64,000 nucleotides of DNA from AP-15 sp963775875 (GTDB lineage: Bacteria > Pseudomonadota > Alphaproteobacteria > ATCC43930 > CGMCC-115725). A program made the position numbers and the translations under genes. Positions 29,454 through 38,018 of the stretch are shown piece by piece. The notes beneath the pieces are model-generated. The model worked only from the letters and a program-made list of their open reading frames with translations. It made no database searches and was not told where the DNA came from. The stretch spans positions 211,237 through 275,236 of the forward strand of contig CAVZKP010000026.1 in assembly GCA_963775875.1 (NCBI GenBank), read 5' to 3'. How positions within the stretch are numbered: the stretch's first letter is position 1; the number at the start of each line of letters is the position of its first letter.

Positions 29454-30351
29454 GGCGATCGGCCTGGCGATCGCGCTGTCGGTCGCGGGGCTGCCCATGG
29501 CGGCGCAGGCTGCCGCGGGGCTGCCCATCGCGGCGCAGGCGGGCGCGGTCGAGCGCGGCGGCTACCTCGCCGCTGCGGCCGGCTGCGACCGCTGCCACAC
29601 CGATACCGAGCATGGCGGGCGGCCCTATGCCGGCGGGCGGGCGCTCGAAACCGCGTTCGGCACCATCGTTTCGCCGAACATCACGCCCGACCGCCAGACC
29701 GGGATCGGCGGCTGGAGCCCCTCTGATTTCGCCCGGGCGATGCGCTGGGGCGTCGCCCCCGACGCCTCGCATTATCTGCCGGCCTTCCCGTTTGCCTTTT
29801 TCAATCGCCTGAGCGCGCGCGATCTCGCCGATCTCGAGGCGTTTCTCGACAGCCTGCCGGCGGTGTCCCAGGTCAACCGCGCCGGTGATCGCGCCCCCTT
29901 TGCCGCGGCGCGCGGCGCCGTCGCCAGCCTCGCCTCGCGCTTTCCCGGACCGTTCCAGCCCGATCCGAAACAGGACGCGGTATGGAATCGGGGCGCCTAT
30001 CTGGTCGCCACGATCGGCCGCTGCGGCGATTGCCACACCCCGCGCAACTGGCTCGGCGCTCCCGATCCGGATCGCTTTCTCGCCGGCGCGCCGGCCGGCC
30101 TCGACGGCAAGAAGGTCCCGAACATCACGCCTGATCCCAAGACCGGGATCGGCAAGTGGACCGTCGACGACATCGTCGGCGTCCTGACCGACGGCCATAC
30201 GCCCGATTTCGACTTCGTCGGCGGCAGCATGGCCGAAATCGTCAAGAACACCACCCGCCTCGACGCCGCCGACCGGCGCGCCATCGCCGTCTATCTGCAA
30301 TCGCTGCCGCCGGTCGGTTCGGCATCGGTCGCTGCGCCAAAGAAAGACTGA
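29404..30351 (+). CDS. Di-haem c-type cytochrome
   Basis: 315 residues. A signal peptide is followed by two class-I cytochrome c domains with haem motifs CDRCH (near residue 61) and CGDCH (near residue 211). Each is followed by a typical SPNITPD or VPNITPD segment and a Trp-rich loop. Resembles the cytochrome subunits of periplasmic dehydrogenases. A 30-base tandem duplication (29485-29544) in the signal region gives AGLPMAAQAA / AGLPIAAQAG. The start at ATG 29404 is forced, since later in-frame ATGs would remove the signal sequence. No dehydrogenase partner gene is adjacent. Confidence 0.92.
   Translation: MAVTPATTTSAKRSRSKAIGLAIALSVAGLPMAAQAAAGLPIAAQAGAVERGGYLAAAAGCDRCHTDTEHGGRPYAGGRALETAFGTIVSPNITPDRQTGIGGWSPSDFARAMRWGVAPDASHYLPAFPFAFFNRLSARDLADLEAFLDSLPAVSQVNRAGDRAPFAAARGAVASLASRFPGPFQPDPKQDAVWNRGAYLVATIGRCGDCHTPRNWLGAPDPDRFLAGAPAGLDGKKVPNITPDPKTGIGKWTVDDIVGVLTDGHTPDFDFVGGSMAEIVKNTTRLDAADRRAIAVYLQSLPPVGSASVAAPKKD
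29485..29544 (+). repeat. 30-bp tandem duplication in a signal peptide
   Basis: Two 30-base copies differing at a few positions, in frame, encode AGLPMAAQAA and AGLPIAAQAG around the signal-peptidase region of the di-haem cytochrome. Confidence 0.85.
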
Positions 30352-30543
30352 GCGGCGCAGCGTTTCGACACTGGACGCTTGGTCGAGACCTCTTATGATG
30401 GCGGGCGTTTCGACACAGAGCAGTGGGAAACCGGCCCGGCATCGCCGCCGGCGCAGTCGCCGGGCGGGCCGAGCCTGGGAGTAGACCGAGCCTGGCGCGG
30501 CCAATCGCCGCGTCCGGTCGATCGCTGGCGGTAGGAGCGGGTA

Positions 30544-31587
30544 GTGGCGCGAGGGCGACCGGATAAGAGCTTGGCCCGCTTCGAGCGGATCGCGCTGGTC
30601 CTGTCCGGCGGCGAGGCGCTCGGCGCCTATCAGGCGGGCGCCTATGCCGCGCTCGAAAAGAGCGGGGTGCGGCCGAACTGGATCGCCGGGACCGCAATCG
30701 GCGCGGTCAATGCCGCGATCATTGCCGGCAACCTGCCGCACGAGCGAATATTGCGCTTGCGCCAATTCTGGCAGGAGGTCAGCCGCCGCGCCGCGCATGG
30801 CTGCCCGCGCCGGCTCGGGCGCTGGGCGCAGCGGACGACCGGCCGCTGCTGGTCCTTGCTGCGCCGCAGCGCCGGGTTCGCGCCGATGATGGCCGAGCCG
30901 ATGGTTTCGGCCGGCGACTTGCGCGAACTGATCGCCCAGGCGGTCGATTTCGAGCGGGTCAATTCCGGCGCCATCCGCGTCGTTCTCGGCGCGGTCAATC
31001 TGGCGACCGGGGCGGAAACGTTTTTCGACAACGACCGGCACGTGCTCGGCCTCGACCATGTGCTGGCCGGCATGCCGCTGGCGGGGCTGCCGCCGGTCGC
31101 CATCGGCCAGCAGCTTTTCGCCGGCAGCGCCGTCCCGGTATCGGCATTGGAAGACGCCCGCCCGGCCGATACCTTGTGCTTTGCGGTTGACGGCTACGAT
31201 CCGGTGCCCGGCAGTGATGGCGGGATCAGCCGCACCACCCGCGAGATCGCCGCGCTGCGCCGCAGCCACGATTTGCGCCGGATGATCGCGCTGCTCGGTG
31301 AGCGCCTGCCGCCGGCGGCGCGGGGCGAGATCGACATCCGCCGATGTCTCGCCGAGGCCAGCAACGCGACGATGACCATCCTGCACCTGGTTCACGAGGG
31401 CGAGGTCGCCGATCTCGCGGCGAAGATGGCTGATTTCTCGACCGGCGCGGTGACCCGGCGGTGGAAGGCGGGAGAACGCGACGTCGCCACCAGCCTGGCT
31501 CACCCGCGCTGGCTGGCGCCGCCGCCCCGCCTCTCCGGGGTCGTCGTCCACGAGGTTCGCGACGGCGTCGTCGCCCCGCCACGCTGA
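30544..31587 (+). CDS. Patatin-like protein lacking both catalytic residues (probable pseudoenzyme)
   Basis: 347 residues from GTG 30544. Overall a clear patatin of the bacterial DUF3734-like type: LVLSGGEALGAYQAGAYAALE (oxyanion loop, normally GGGG/GGGA), then WIAGTAIGAVNAAIIAGN. In active members this second motif is G-T-S-I-G with the nucleophile Ser; here residue 51 is Ala (GTAIG). The partner Asp, normally in W-D-G-G, falls at LFAGS, where residue 193 is also Ala. The later DTLCFAVDGYDP and the C-terminal helices are retained and the frame is open, so the protein is probably made but not a lipase. It lies 283 bases upstream of phaZ; a lipid or granule-binding role would be speculation. 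Confidence 0.85.
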   Translation: MARGRPDKSLARFERIALVLSGGEALGAYQAGAYAALEKSGVRPNWIAGTAIGAVNAAIIAGNLPHERILRLRQFWQEVSRRAAHGCPRRLGRWAQRTTGRCWSLLRRSAGFAPMMAEPMVSAGDLRELIAQAVDFERVNSGAIRVVLGAVNLATGAETFFDNDRHVLGLDHVLAGMPLAGLPPVAIGQQLFAGSAVPVSALEDARPADTLCFAVDGYDPVPGSDGGISRTTREIAALRRSHDLRRMIALLGERLPPAARGEIDIRRCLAEASNATMTILHLVHEGEVADLAAKMADFSTGAVTRRWKAGERDVATSLAHPRWLAPPPRLSGVVVHEVRDGVVAPPR

Positions 31588-31870
31588 ACCCGGCCTGTCC
31601 ACCGGATAGGCAATATCGCGGTCGCCGCCTGCAAAAGCGGCTGTTTTGATCGCCGGCCAAGAAACAATCGACGAACATCAAGCGCTCGCCCCAGCCCGGC
31701 AAGGCGATCGCGTCACCCCTTGCCTAAACGCTTGTCAAGACAAATATAAGCTTGAATTAAAAGGATTTTCGAGATGGGATGCTTTCGCCTGATAATCGAT
31801 CGAAACGGGGAGCCGTTTCGCTTCTTCGGACGCTTGCGCCCTCGCCGGCTTCCGGCATCTACGAGGATAT
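31588..31870 (+). promoter_or_regulatory. Upstream region of phaZ with AT-rich island
   Basis: In otherwise GC-rich DNA, 31731-31775 is strongly AT-rich. It contains a short inverted repeat TTGTC-AA-GACAA (31732-31743) followed by AATATAAG and TTGAATTAAAAGG. This is the likeliest promoter or operator of phaZ; no exact -35/-10 pair can be assigned with confidence. Confidence 0.4.
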
Positions 31871-33088
31871 ATGCTTTACGACGCCTACCAGGCTCAAAAC
31901 GACATTTTCGGTCCGGTCCGGCTGATGGCCGAAACCGCCCATGACTGGCTGAGCCATCCGTGGCTGCCGGTCGGGGACCTGCCCTGCGTGCGCAGCGCCG
32001 CGGCGGCGATGGAGCTGCTGTCCCACGCCGGCCTGTCGCATGAACGGCCGGCTTTCGGCATCCGCTCGGTCATCATCGGCGGCAAGGAGATCGCTGTCAG
32101 CGAGGAGGTCGTCGCCTCGCATCCGTTCTGCAACCTGCTCCATTTCCGCAAGGATTCGACGCGCGAGGAGCCGACCGTGCTGGTCGTGGCGCCGCTGTCG
32201 GGGCATTTCCCGACCTTGCTGCGCGGCACCGTCGAAACCCTGCTGGCCGATCACAACGTCTACCTGACCGATTGGCGGAACGCGCGCGACGTGCCGCTGC
32301 TCTATGGCCGGTTCGATTTTGACGATTTCGCCGCCTTGGTGATCCGCTTCACCCGTCTGCTCGGGCCGCGCATCCATGTGATGGCGGTATGCCAGCCATC
32401 GGTCCCGGTGCTGGCGGCCGCGTCCCTGATGGCGGCCGAAAACGATCCGTGTCAGCCGGCCTCGATGATCCTGATGGGCGGGCCGATCGATACCAGGGTC
32501 AATCCGACCGCGGTCAACCGCTTCGCCGAGGCGCATCCGCTCGACTGGTTCGAGCGGACCGTCATCACCGCCGTGCCGGCGCGTTATCCCGGCCGCTTCC
32601 GCTGCGTCTATCCGGGATTCCTGCAGCTCGCCGGGTTTCTCAGCATGAATCTCGACCGCCATGTCTCGGCGCATTGGACCATGTTCCGCGACCTCGCCCG
32701 CGGCAGCGGCGACAGTGCGGCGGCAACCCGCGCCTTTTACGACGAGTACACCGCGGTCATGGATCTGCCGGCGGATTTCTACCTGCAGACCATCGAGCGG
32801 GTGTTTCACCAGCACGACCTGCCGCGCGGCCGGTTGCAGGTGCACGGCCAGCCGGTCGTGCCGGCGGCGATCGAGCGCACCGCGCTGATGACCGTCGAGG
32901 GCGAGCGCGACGATGTCTGCGGGCCCGGTCAGACCGTCGCCGCGCATGATCTGTGCACCGGGCTCCCGCCGGCGAAAAAGACCCAACACCTCCAGCTCAA
33001 AGTCGGCCATTATGGCGTCTTTCATGGCCGCCGGTGGCAGACCGAGACCTACCCCAAGGTCAAGTCGTTCATCCGGGCGCAGGGCTAG
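31871..33088 (+). CDS. phaZ: Intracellular polyhydroxyalkanoate depolymerase
   Basis: 405 residues. The start MLYDAYQAQNDIFGPVR and the catalytic-cysteine motif MAVCQPSVP (Cys174) are those of intracellular PHB depolymerases. VYLTDWRNARDVP and the C-terminal VEGERDDVCGPGQT (likely catalytic Asp) and KVGHYGVFHGRRW (catalytic His) complete the triad. It releases 3-hydroxyacyl units from storage granules. Downstream are a beta-keto acid cleavage enzyme and a 3-keto-acid CoA-transferase, which fits use of those products. Confidence 0.95.
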   Translation: MLYDAYQAQNDIFGPVRLMAETAHDWLSHPWLPVGDLPCVRSAAAAMELLSHAGLSHERPAFGIRSVIIGGKEIAVSEEVVASHPFCNLLHFRKDSTREEPTVLVVAPLSGHFPTLLRGTVETLLADHNVYLTDWRNARDVPLLYGRFDFDDFAALVIRFTRLLGPRIHVMAVCQPSVPVLAAASLMAAENDPCQPASMILMGGPIDTRVNPTAVNRFAEAHPLDWFERTVITAVPARYPGRFRCVYPGFLQLAGFLSMNLDRHVSAHWTMFRDLARGSGDSAAATRAFYDEYTAVMDLPADFYLQTIERVFHQHDLPRGRLQVHGQPVVPAAIERTALMTVEGERDDVCGPGQTVAAHDLCTGLPPAKKTQHLQLKVGHYGVFHGRRWQTETYPKVKSFIRAQG

Positions 33089-33141
33089 CCGCCCCGCCCG
33101 CGGCGGCGCGACGGCCGGCCAGCGTTGACGGGAGGAAAACC

Positions 33142-34077
33142 ATGGCTATGGGTGGCAAGGTCGTCATCACCTGCGCCGTCACCGGGTCGATCCATACCCC
33201 GACGATGAGCCCCTATCTGCCGTTGACCCCGGACGAGATCGCCCGCGACGCGATCGCCGCGGCCGAGGCCGGGGCGGCGATCCTGCACCTCCATGCCCGC
33301 GATCCGAAAGACGGGCGGCCGACCCCCGATCCGGGCGTATTCATGCAGTTCCTGCCGCGGATCAAGCAGGCGACCAACGCCGTCGTCAACATCACCACCG
33401 GCGGCGGCCACGGCATGTCGCTCGACGAACGGCTCGCCGCCCCGCTGCGCGCCAAGCCCGAAATGTGCTCGTTGAACATGGGCTCGATGAATTTCGGGCT
33501 CTATCCGATGCTCTCCCGCTACAAGGATTGGCGATATCCGTGGGAGACGCAGCATCTCGAAATGACCCGCGATTTCATCTTCCGCAACACCTTCGCCGAT
33601 ATCGAGCGCATCCTGAAGGACCTCGGCGAGGGCTGCGGCACCCGCTTCGAGTTCGAATGCTACGATGTCGGCCACCTCTACAACCTGGCGCACTTCCTCG
33701 ACCGCGGCCTGGTCAAGCCGCCCCTGTTCGTGCAGACGATCTTCGGCATTCTCGGCGGCATCGGCGCCGATCCCGACAATCTGGTCCATATGAAGCATAT
33801 CGCCGACAAACTGTTCGGCGATGCCTATGCCTGGTCGATCCTCGCCGCCGGCCGCCACCAATTGCCGCTGGTGACGATGGGCGCGGTGATGGGCGGCAAT
33901 GTCCGGGTCGGGCTCGAAGATTCCCTGTGGATCGGCCGCGGCAAGCTCGCCACCAGCAATGCCGACCAGGTCAGCCGGATCCGCACCATCGTCGAAAATC
34001 TGTCGCTCGAAATCGCCACTCCGGACGAGGCGCGGGCCATGCTGGCGCTCAAGGGCGGCGACGCCGTCGCTTTCTAA
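33142..34077 (+). CDS. Beta-keto acid cleavage enzyme (BKACE, formerly DUF849)
   Basis: 311 residues from ATG 33142 (GGAGG upstream). TIM-barrel enzyme with the zinc-binding LHLHARDP near residue 46. VVNITTGGGHGMSLDERL, FECYDVGHLYNLAHFL and GAVMGGNVRVGLEDSLW are conserved features. The family condenses a beta-keto acid with acetyl-CoA to give acetoacetate and an acyl-CoA. Substrate specificity varies between subfamilies and cannot be fixed here. It is 16 bases before the CoA-transferase A subunit, a logical partner. Confidence 0.92.
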   Translation: MAMGGKVVITCAVTGSIHTPTMSPYLPLTPDEIARDAIAAAEAGAAILHLHARDPKDGRPTPDPGVFMQFLPRIKQATNAVVNITTGGGHGMSLDERLAAPLRAKPEMCSLNMGSMNFGLYPMLSRYKDWRYPWETQHLEMTRDFIFRNTFADIERILKDLGEGCGTRFEFECYDVGHLYNLAHFLDRGLVKPPLFVQTIFGILGGIGADPDNLVHMKHIADKLFGDAYAWSILAAGRHQLPLVTMGAVMGGNVRVGLEDSLWIGRGKLATSNADQVSRIRTIVENLSLEIATPDEARAMLALKGGDAVAF

Positions 34078-34093
34078 TCGGGGCGGGTGAACC

Positions 34094-34759
34094 ATGATCG
34101 ATAAGCGGGTGCGCGACCTGGCCGAGGCGGTGGCCGGGGTCAAGGACGGCGCGGTGATCCTGTGCGCCGGGTTTGGCGGCGCCGGGCTGCCCGACGCCTT
34201 GTGCGAAGCCTTGGTCGAGCAGGGGGCCCGCGATCTGACGGTGGTCGCCAACAACGCCGGCACCGGGCGTGCCGGGCTCGCCGCGCTGATGGCCGCCGGA
34301 CGGGTGCGCAAGATCATCTGCTCGTTTCCGCGCAGCTCGGGCTCGGTGGTGTTCGAGGAGCTCTACGCCGCCGGCAGGATCGAGCTCGAACTCTTGCCGC
34401 AAGGCACCCTCAGCGAGCGCATGCGCTGCGCCGCCGCCGGGCTCGGCGGCTTCTATTCGCCGGTCTCGGTCGGAACCCGGCTCGCCGAAGGCAAGGAGCA
34501 CCGCGAGATCGACGGCCGCATTTATGTGCTCGAACAGCCGCTCAAGGGCGATGTGGCGCTGCTCTGCGCCGACCGCGCCGATCGCTGGGGCAATCTGACC
34601 TACCGCAAATCGGCCCGCAATTTCAACCCGACCATGGCGATGGCCGCCGACCTCGCCATCGCCCAGGTGCGTCACATCGTCGAATTGGGCGAGATCGACC
34701 CGGAGATGATCATCACCCCCGGCATCTTCGTCGACCGCCTGGTCCAGGTGCCGGGCTAG
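34094..34759 (+). CDS. 3-keto-acid CoA-transferase, subunit A
   Basis: 221 residues. Alpha subunit of the family I (SCOT / 3-oxoadipate / acetoacetate) CoA-transferases: ILCAGFGGAGLPDALCEALV near the N-terminus is the CoA-binding glycine-rich segment, and GDVALLCADRADRWGNLTY is conserved. Works with the B subunit encoded 137 bases downstream, moving CoA from succinyl-CoA or an acyl-CoA to a 3-keto acid. Whether it acts on acetoacetate or 3-oxoadipate is not decided by sequence. Confidence 0.92.
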   Translation: MIDKRVRDLAEAVAGVKDGAVILCAGFGGAGLPDALCEALVEQGARDLTVVANNAGTGRAGLAALMAAGRVRKIICSFPRSSGSVVFEELYAAGRIELELLPQGTLSERMRCAAAGLGGFYSPVSVGTRLAEGKEHREIDGRIYVLEQPLKGDVALLCADRADRWGNLTYRKSARNFNPTMAMAADLAIAQVRHIVELGEIDPEMIITPGIFVDRLVQVPG

Positions 34760-34788
34760 TTCCGGCGAATCGAGTGCAACCCTGATGG

Positions 34789-34853
34789 CATCACCGGGCT
34801 TGACCCGGTGATCCACGCCTCTACCCTCGGCTCCGCAACGCGTGGATGGCCGG
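34789..34853. repeat. REP-like element (CACCGGGCTTGACCCGGTGATCCACG type), copy A
   Basis: A palindromic core CACCGGG-CTTGA-CCCGGTG followed by ATCCACGC, with the distal GCGTGGAT mirroring it. A related copy lies at 40537. It sits between the two CoA-transferase genes, so the pair is unlikely to be translationally coupled but could share a transcript. Confidence 0.8.
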
Positions 34854-34896
34854 CTCGGAGGCGGGCCATGACAAATATCTGTTCGGAGCAACCCCG

Positions 34897-35565
34897 ATGC
34901 CGCTCAAACGTCGCCAAATCGCCTGGCGGGCCGCCCAGGACCTCGCCGACGGCGCCTATGTGAACCTCGGGATCGGCCTGCCGACCCTGGTGTCGGACTT
35001 CATCCCGGAAGGTCGCGAGATCGTCCTGCACAGCGAGAACGGCATCCTCGGCGTCGGCCCGGCGCCCGGCGCCAACGCGGTCGATCCGGACCTGATCAAC
35101 GCCGGCAAGCAGCCGGTCACGCTGGTCACCGGCGGCAGCTATGTGCACCACACCGACTCGTTTCTGATGATCCGCGGCGGCCATCTCGACCTCGCCCTGC
35201 TCGGCGCTTTCGAGGTGTCCGAGAATGGCGATCTGGCCAATTGGACAACCGACGATCCCGGCTTTCCGCCCGGCGTCGGGGGTGCGATGGACCTCGCGGT
35301 CGGCGCCAAGGAGATCCGCGTCCTGGTCGAGCACACCACCAAGACCGGCGCCCCGCGGATCCGGCGGCGCTGCGAGTACCCGTTGACCGCCGCCGCCGCG
35401 GTGCGCCGCATCTACACCGACCTCGCGGTGATCGACGTCACCCCGGACGGCCTCCTGGTCCGCGAAATCGCCGAGGACATCGACTTTGCCGCGCTGCAGG
35501 CCAAGACCGAAGCCGCGCTGCGCCCCGCCCCGGACCTGCGCCCGCTGCGTGCCCCGCCGCTCTGA
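34897..35565 (+). CDS. 3-keto-acid CoA-transferase, subunit B
   Basis: 222 residues from ATG 34897 (GGAG upstream). Beta subunit carrying the catalytic glutamate in HSENGILGVGP, which forms the enzyme-CoA thioester. YVNLGIGLPTLVSDFIP near the N-terminus and GGAMDLAVGAKEIRVLVEH are family features. Followed 11 bases later by an unrelated glycosyltransferase gene. Confidence 0.94.
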   Translation: MPLKRRQIAWRAAQDLADGAYVNLGIGLPTLVSDFIPEGREIVLHSENGILGVGPAPGANAVDPDLINAGKQPVTLVTGGSYVHHTDSFLMIRGGHLDLALLGAFEVSENGDLANWTTDDPGFPPGVGGAMDLAVGAKEIRVLVEHTTKTGAPRIRRRCEYPLTAAAAVRRIYTDLAVIDVTPDGLLVREIAEDIDFAALQAKTEAALRPAPDLRPLRAPPL

Positions 35566-35576
35566 ACGGGAAGCCG

Positions 35577-36521
35577 GTGGAACCGACGATCCGCATCGCC
35601 GTCCTGATCCCCTGCTACAACGAAGAAACCACGATCGCCTCGGTGGTCGGCGATTTTTACGCTTCGCTGCCGAATTGCTCGGTATACGTGTACGACAACA
35701 ACTCGACCGATAATACCGCGGCAGTCGCCGCGACCGCCGGCGCCGTCGTCCGCCGCGAACCGATGCAGGGCAAGGGCAATGTGGTCCGCCGCATGCTGGC
35801 CGATGTCGAAGCCGACGTCTTTGTCGTCGTCGATGGCGATGCCACCTACGACGCGGCGGCGTGCCCGGCAATGATCGAGAAGCTCTTGAGCGATGGCCTC
35901 GATCTGGTCAACGGCGTGCGCGTGGCCACCGCCCGGGCCGCCTTCCGGCGCGGGCATCGTTTTGGCAATGTCGTGCTGACCGGGCTGATCAAATTGATCT
36001 TCGGCTCCGGTCTCGACGACATCCTGTCCGGCTACAAGGTAATGTCGCGGCGCTTCGTCAAATCGATCCCGTTGCTGAGCGGCGGCTTCGAAACCGAGAC
36101 CGAATTGGCGATCCATGCGCTGTCGCTGCACATGCCGATCGTGGAAATGCCGACCAGCTATCGCGACCGCCCGCACGGCTCGAACAGCAAGCTCAATACC
36201 TACCGCGACGGGATAAAGATCCTGCGCGCCATCATCTGGCTGATGAAGGAAGAGCGTCCGCTGCTGTTCTTCTCGATCGCCGCGGCGGCCTTTGCCGCCG
36301 TCGCGCTGATCCTCGGGGTGCCGGTGGTGGCGACGTTTCTGCAGACCGGGCTGGTGCCGCGGCTGCCGACCGCGGTTCTGGCCGCATCGATCATGCTGCT
36401 GTCTTTTCTGAGCCTGTGTTGCGGCCTGATCCTCGACACCGTCACCCGCGGCCGGCGCGAGATGAAGCGGATGTTCTATTTGGCCACGCCGACCCGACCG
36501 CTGCCCCAACCCGATCAATGA
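35577..36521 (+). CDS. Family 2 glycosyltransferase (polyprenyl-phosphate sugar transferase-like)
   Basis: 314 residues from GTG 35577. GT-A fold: IAVLIPCYNEETTIASVV, the DxD-type VVVDGDATYD, then FGSGLDDILSGYKVMSRRF and GGFETETELAIHA. Two C-terminal membrane helices (roughly residues 235-295) tether it to the membrane. Similar to DPM1-like and GtrB-like enzymes that load a sugar onto undecaprenyl phosphate. It overlaps the methyltransferase gene by ATGA. A GT39-type enzyme 1.4 kb further on could use such a lipid-linked sugar. Confidence 0.9.
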   Translation: MEPTIRIAVLIPCYNEETTIASVVGDFYASLPNCSVYVYDNNSTDNTAAVAATAGAVVRREPMQGKGNVVRRMLADVEADVFVVVDGDATYDAAACPAMIEKLLSDGLDLVNGVRVATARAAFRRGHRFGNVVLTGLIKLIFGSGLDDILSGYKVMSRRFVKSIPLLSGGFETETELAIHALSLHMPIVEMPTSYRDRPHGSNSKLNTYRDGIKILRAIIWLMKEERPLLFFSIAAAAFAAVALILGVPVVATFLQTGLVPRLPTAVLAASIMLLSFLSLCCGLILDTVTRGRREMKRMFYLATPTRPLPQPDQ

Positions 36522-37213
36522 CCGATTACACCGGGATCGACAATCTGGAGGTGATGAGCGAGGCCAGGCATTATAACGCCTATCTGCATTCGCTGATCGA
36601 AGCGCAGATCCGGTCGAATGATAAGGTCGCCGATTTCGGCGCCGGATCGGGCACCTTTGCCGTCCCGCTGCTGGAGCGCGGCGTCGATCTGGTCTGCGTC
36701 GAACCGGATGCGCGGCTGCGGCAACATTTGCGGCAGGCGAGGCTCTGCGTGGTCGCCAGCATCGACGAGATTGCCCCCGCCAGCCTGGATCTGGTCTACA
36801 GCCTGAATGTCCTCGAACATATCGGCGACGACCGCGACGCCTTGCGCGGGCTCGCCGGCCGGCTCAAGGATGGCGGCCGGCTGCTGCTTTACGTGCCGGC
36901 CTTTCCGGTGCTGTTTTCGGCGATGGACCGCAAGGTCGGGCACCATCGGCGCTATCGCCGCGGACCGTTGGTGGCGTTGTTGAACGAGGCGGGGTTTCGC
37001 GTCTGCCGCGCGGTTTATGTGGACAGCCTCGGCTTCGCCCTGACCATCGGCTATCGTCTGGTCGGCAACGATACCGGCGACGTCAACCGCAATGCGCTGA
37101 AGCTCTACGACCGGCTATTCTTTCGCCTCAGCCGCGCCCTCGACCGCGCCTTGCAGCATCGGCTCGGCAAGAACCTGCTGATCCTTGCCGAGAAGCGGAA
37201 CAGCCCGCCCTGA
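36518..37213 (+). CDS. Class I SAM-dependent methyltransferase
   Basis: 231 residues, translationally coupled to the GT2 gene (ATGA overlap). SAM motif I KVADFGAGSGTFAVPLLERG, motif II region LVCVEPDARLRQ, and YSLNVLEHIGDDRDALRGLAG with RLKDGGRLLLYVPAFP. Pairing with a polyprenyl-phosphate glycosyltransferase is common in envelope glycan loci; a sugar or lipid carrier is the likely methyl acceptor, but this is inference. Confidence 0.88.
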   Translation: MTDYTGIDNLEVMSEARHYNAYLHSLIEAQIRSNDKVADFGAGSGTFAVPLLERGVDLVCVEPDARLRQHLRQARLCVVASIDEIAPASLDLVYSLNVLEHIGDDRDALRGLAGRLKDGGRLLLYVPAFPVLFSAMDRKVGHHRRYRRGPLVALLNEAGFRVCRAVYVDSLGFALTIGYRLVGNDTGDVNRNALKLYDRLFFRLSRALDRALQHRLGKNLLILAEKRNSPP

Positions 37214-37228
37214 TCCGTCCCCTCGGCC

Positions 37229-37258
37229 CGGCCCGGCCCGTCCGGCGGGGCCGGGCCG
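37229..37258. terminator. Strong GC hairpin between convergent genes
   Basis: Perfect 11-bp inverted repeat CGGCCCGGCCC / GGGCCGGGCCG with an 8-base loop, midway between the convergent methyltransferase and peroxiredoxin genes. There is no T-run, but position and stem length suggest a bidirectional transcription stop. Confidence 0.55.
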
Positions 37259-37277
37259 CGGCCGGGAAAGCCTGGCG

Positions 37278-37766
37278 CTACACCAGCGCCTTCAGCATTG
37301 CCTCGGCGCTGGAGGCGTCGACCTGGCCCGGCTGGGTCTCGACGTTGAGCGACTTGACGACGCCGTTATCGACCAGCATCGAATAGCGCTTCGAGCGCAC
37401 CCCGAGCCCGCCTTTGCTCAGATCCAGTTCGAGCCCGAGCGCGCGAACGAAATCGCCGCTGCCATCGGCCAGCATCGTCACCTTGCCCTCGGTCTTCTGG
37501 TCCTTGCCCCAGGCGCCCATCACCGCGGCGTCGTTGACCGCGACGCAGGCGACCTCGTCGATCCCCTTGCCCCTGATCTCGGCCGCCTTGTCGACATAGC
37601 CCGGCAGATGCCGCTGCGAGCAGGCCGGGGTGAACGCGCCCGGCACCGCGAACAGCACGACCTTGCGGCCACGGAAGAATTCGTCGGTGCTGACCTCTTT
37701 CGGCCCCTCCGCGGTCACCTGCCTGAGCGTCGCCGATGGCAGCTTGTCGCCGACTTGGATCGTCAT
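37278..37766 (-). CDS. Peroxiredoxin (Prx5-type)
   Basis: 162 residues from ATG 37766 with GGAGGG upstream. Redoxin domain with the peroxidatic cysteine in FAVPGAFTPACSQRHLPGY (P-x3-T-x2-C). VNDAAVMGAWGKDQ and LGVRSKRYSMLVDNGVV are typical of the Prx5/glutaredoxin-dependent group. Reduces hydrogen peroxide and alkyl hydroperoxides in the cytosol. No fused glutaredoxin domain. Confidence 0.94.
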   Translation of the reverse strand: MTIQVGDKLPSATLRQVTAEGPKEVSTDEFFRGRKVVLFAVPGAFTPACSQRHLPGYVDKAAEIRGKGIDEVACVAVNDAAVMGAWGKDQKTEGKVTMLADGSGDFVRALGLELDLSKGGLGVRSKRYSMLVDNGVVKSLNVETQPGQVDASSAEAMLKALV

Positions 37767-38018
37767 GGGAAGTCCCTCCGATGCTGGTGCAGATGCGAAA
37801 GCCCGAGCGATAGCACAGCGGCGACTGCCGGGCAAACCGGACCGCCCGCCGGCGCCGTCCCGCCGGCCATCGCCGGCCGCCGCCGGTCCGCCGCCGCATG
37901 CCGGTTTTTTGTGCGCCGGCCGGCAACGAAACCCCTATGATCGGCCGTACCCGTGAGTATCGGCCGCGGCAATCGAAAGGGCGGGCATGATGGACGACGG
38001 ATCGCATCGGAGGGCACG

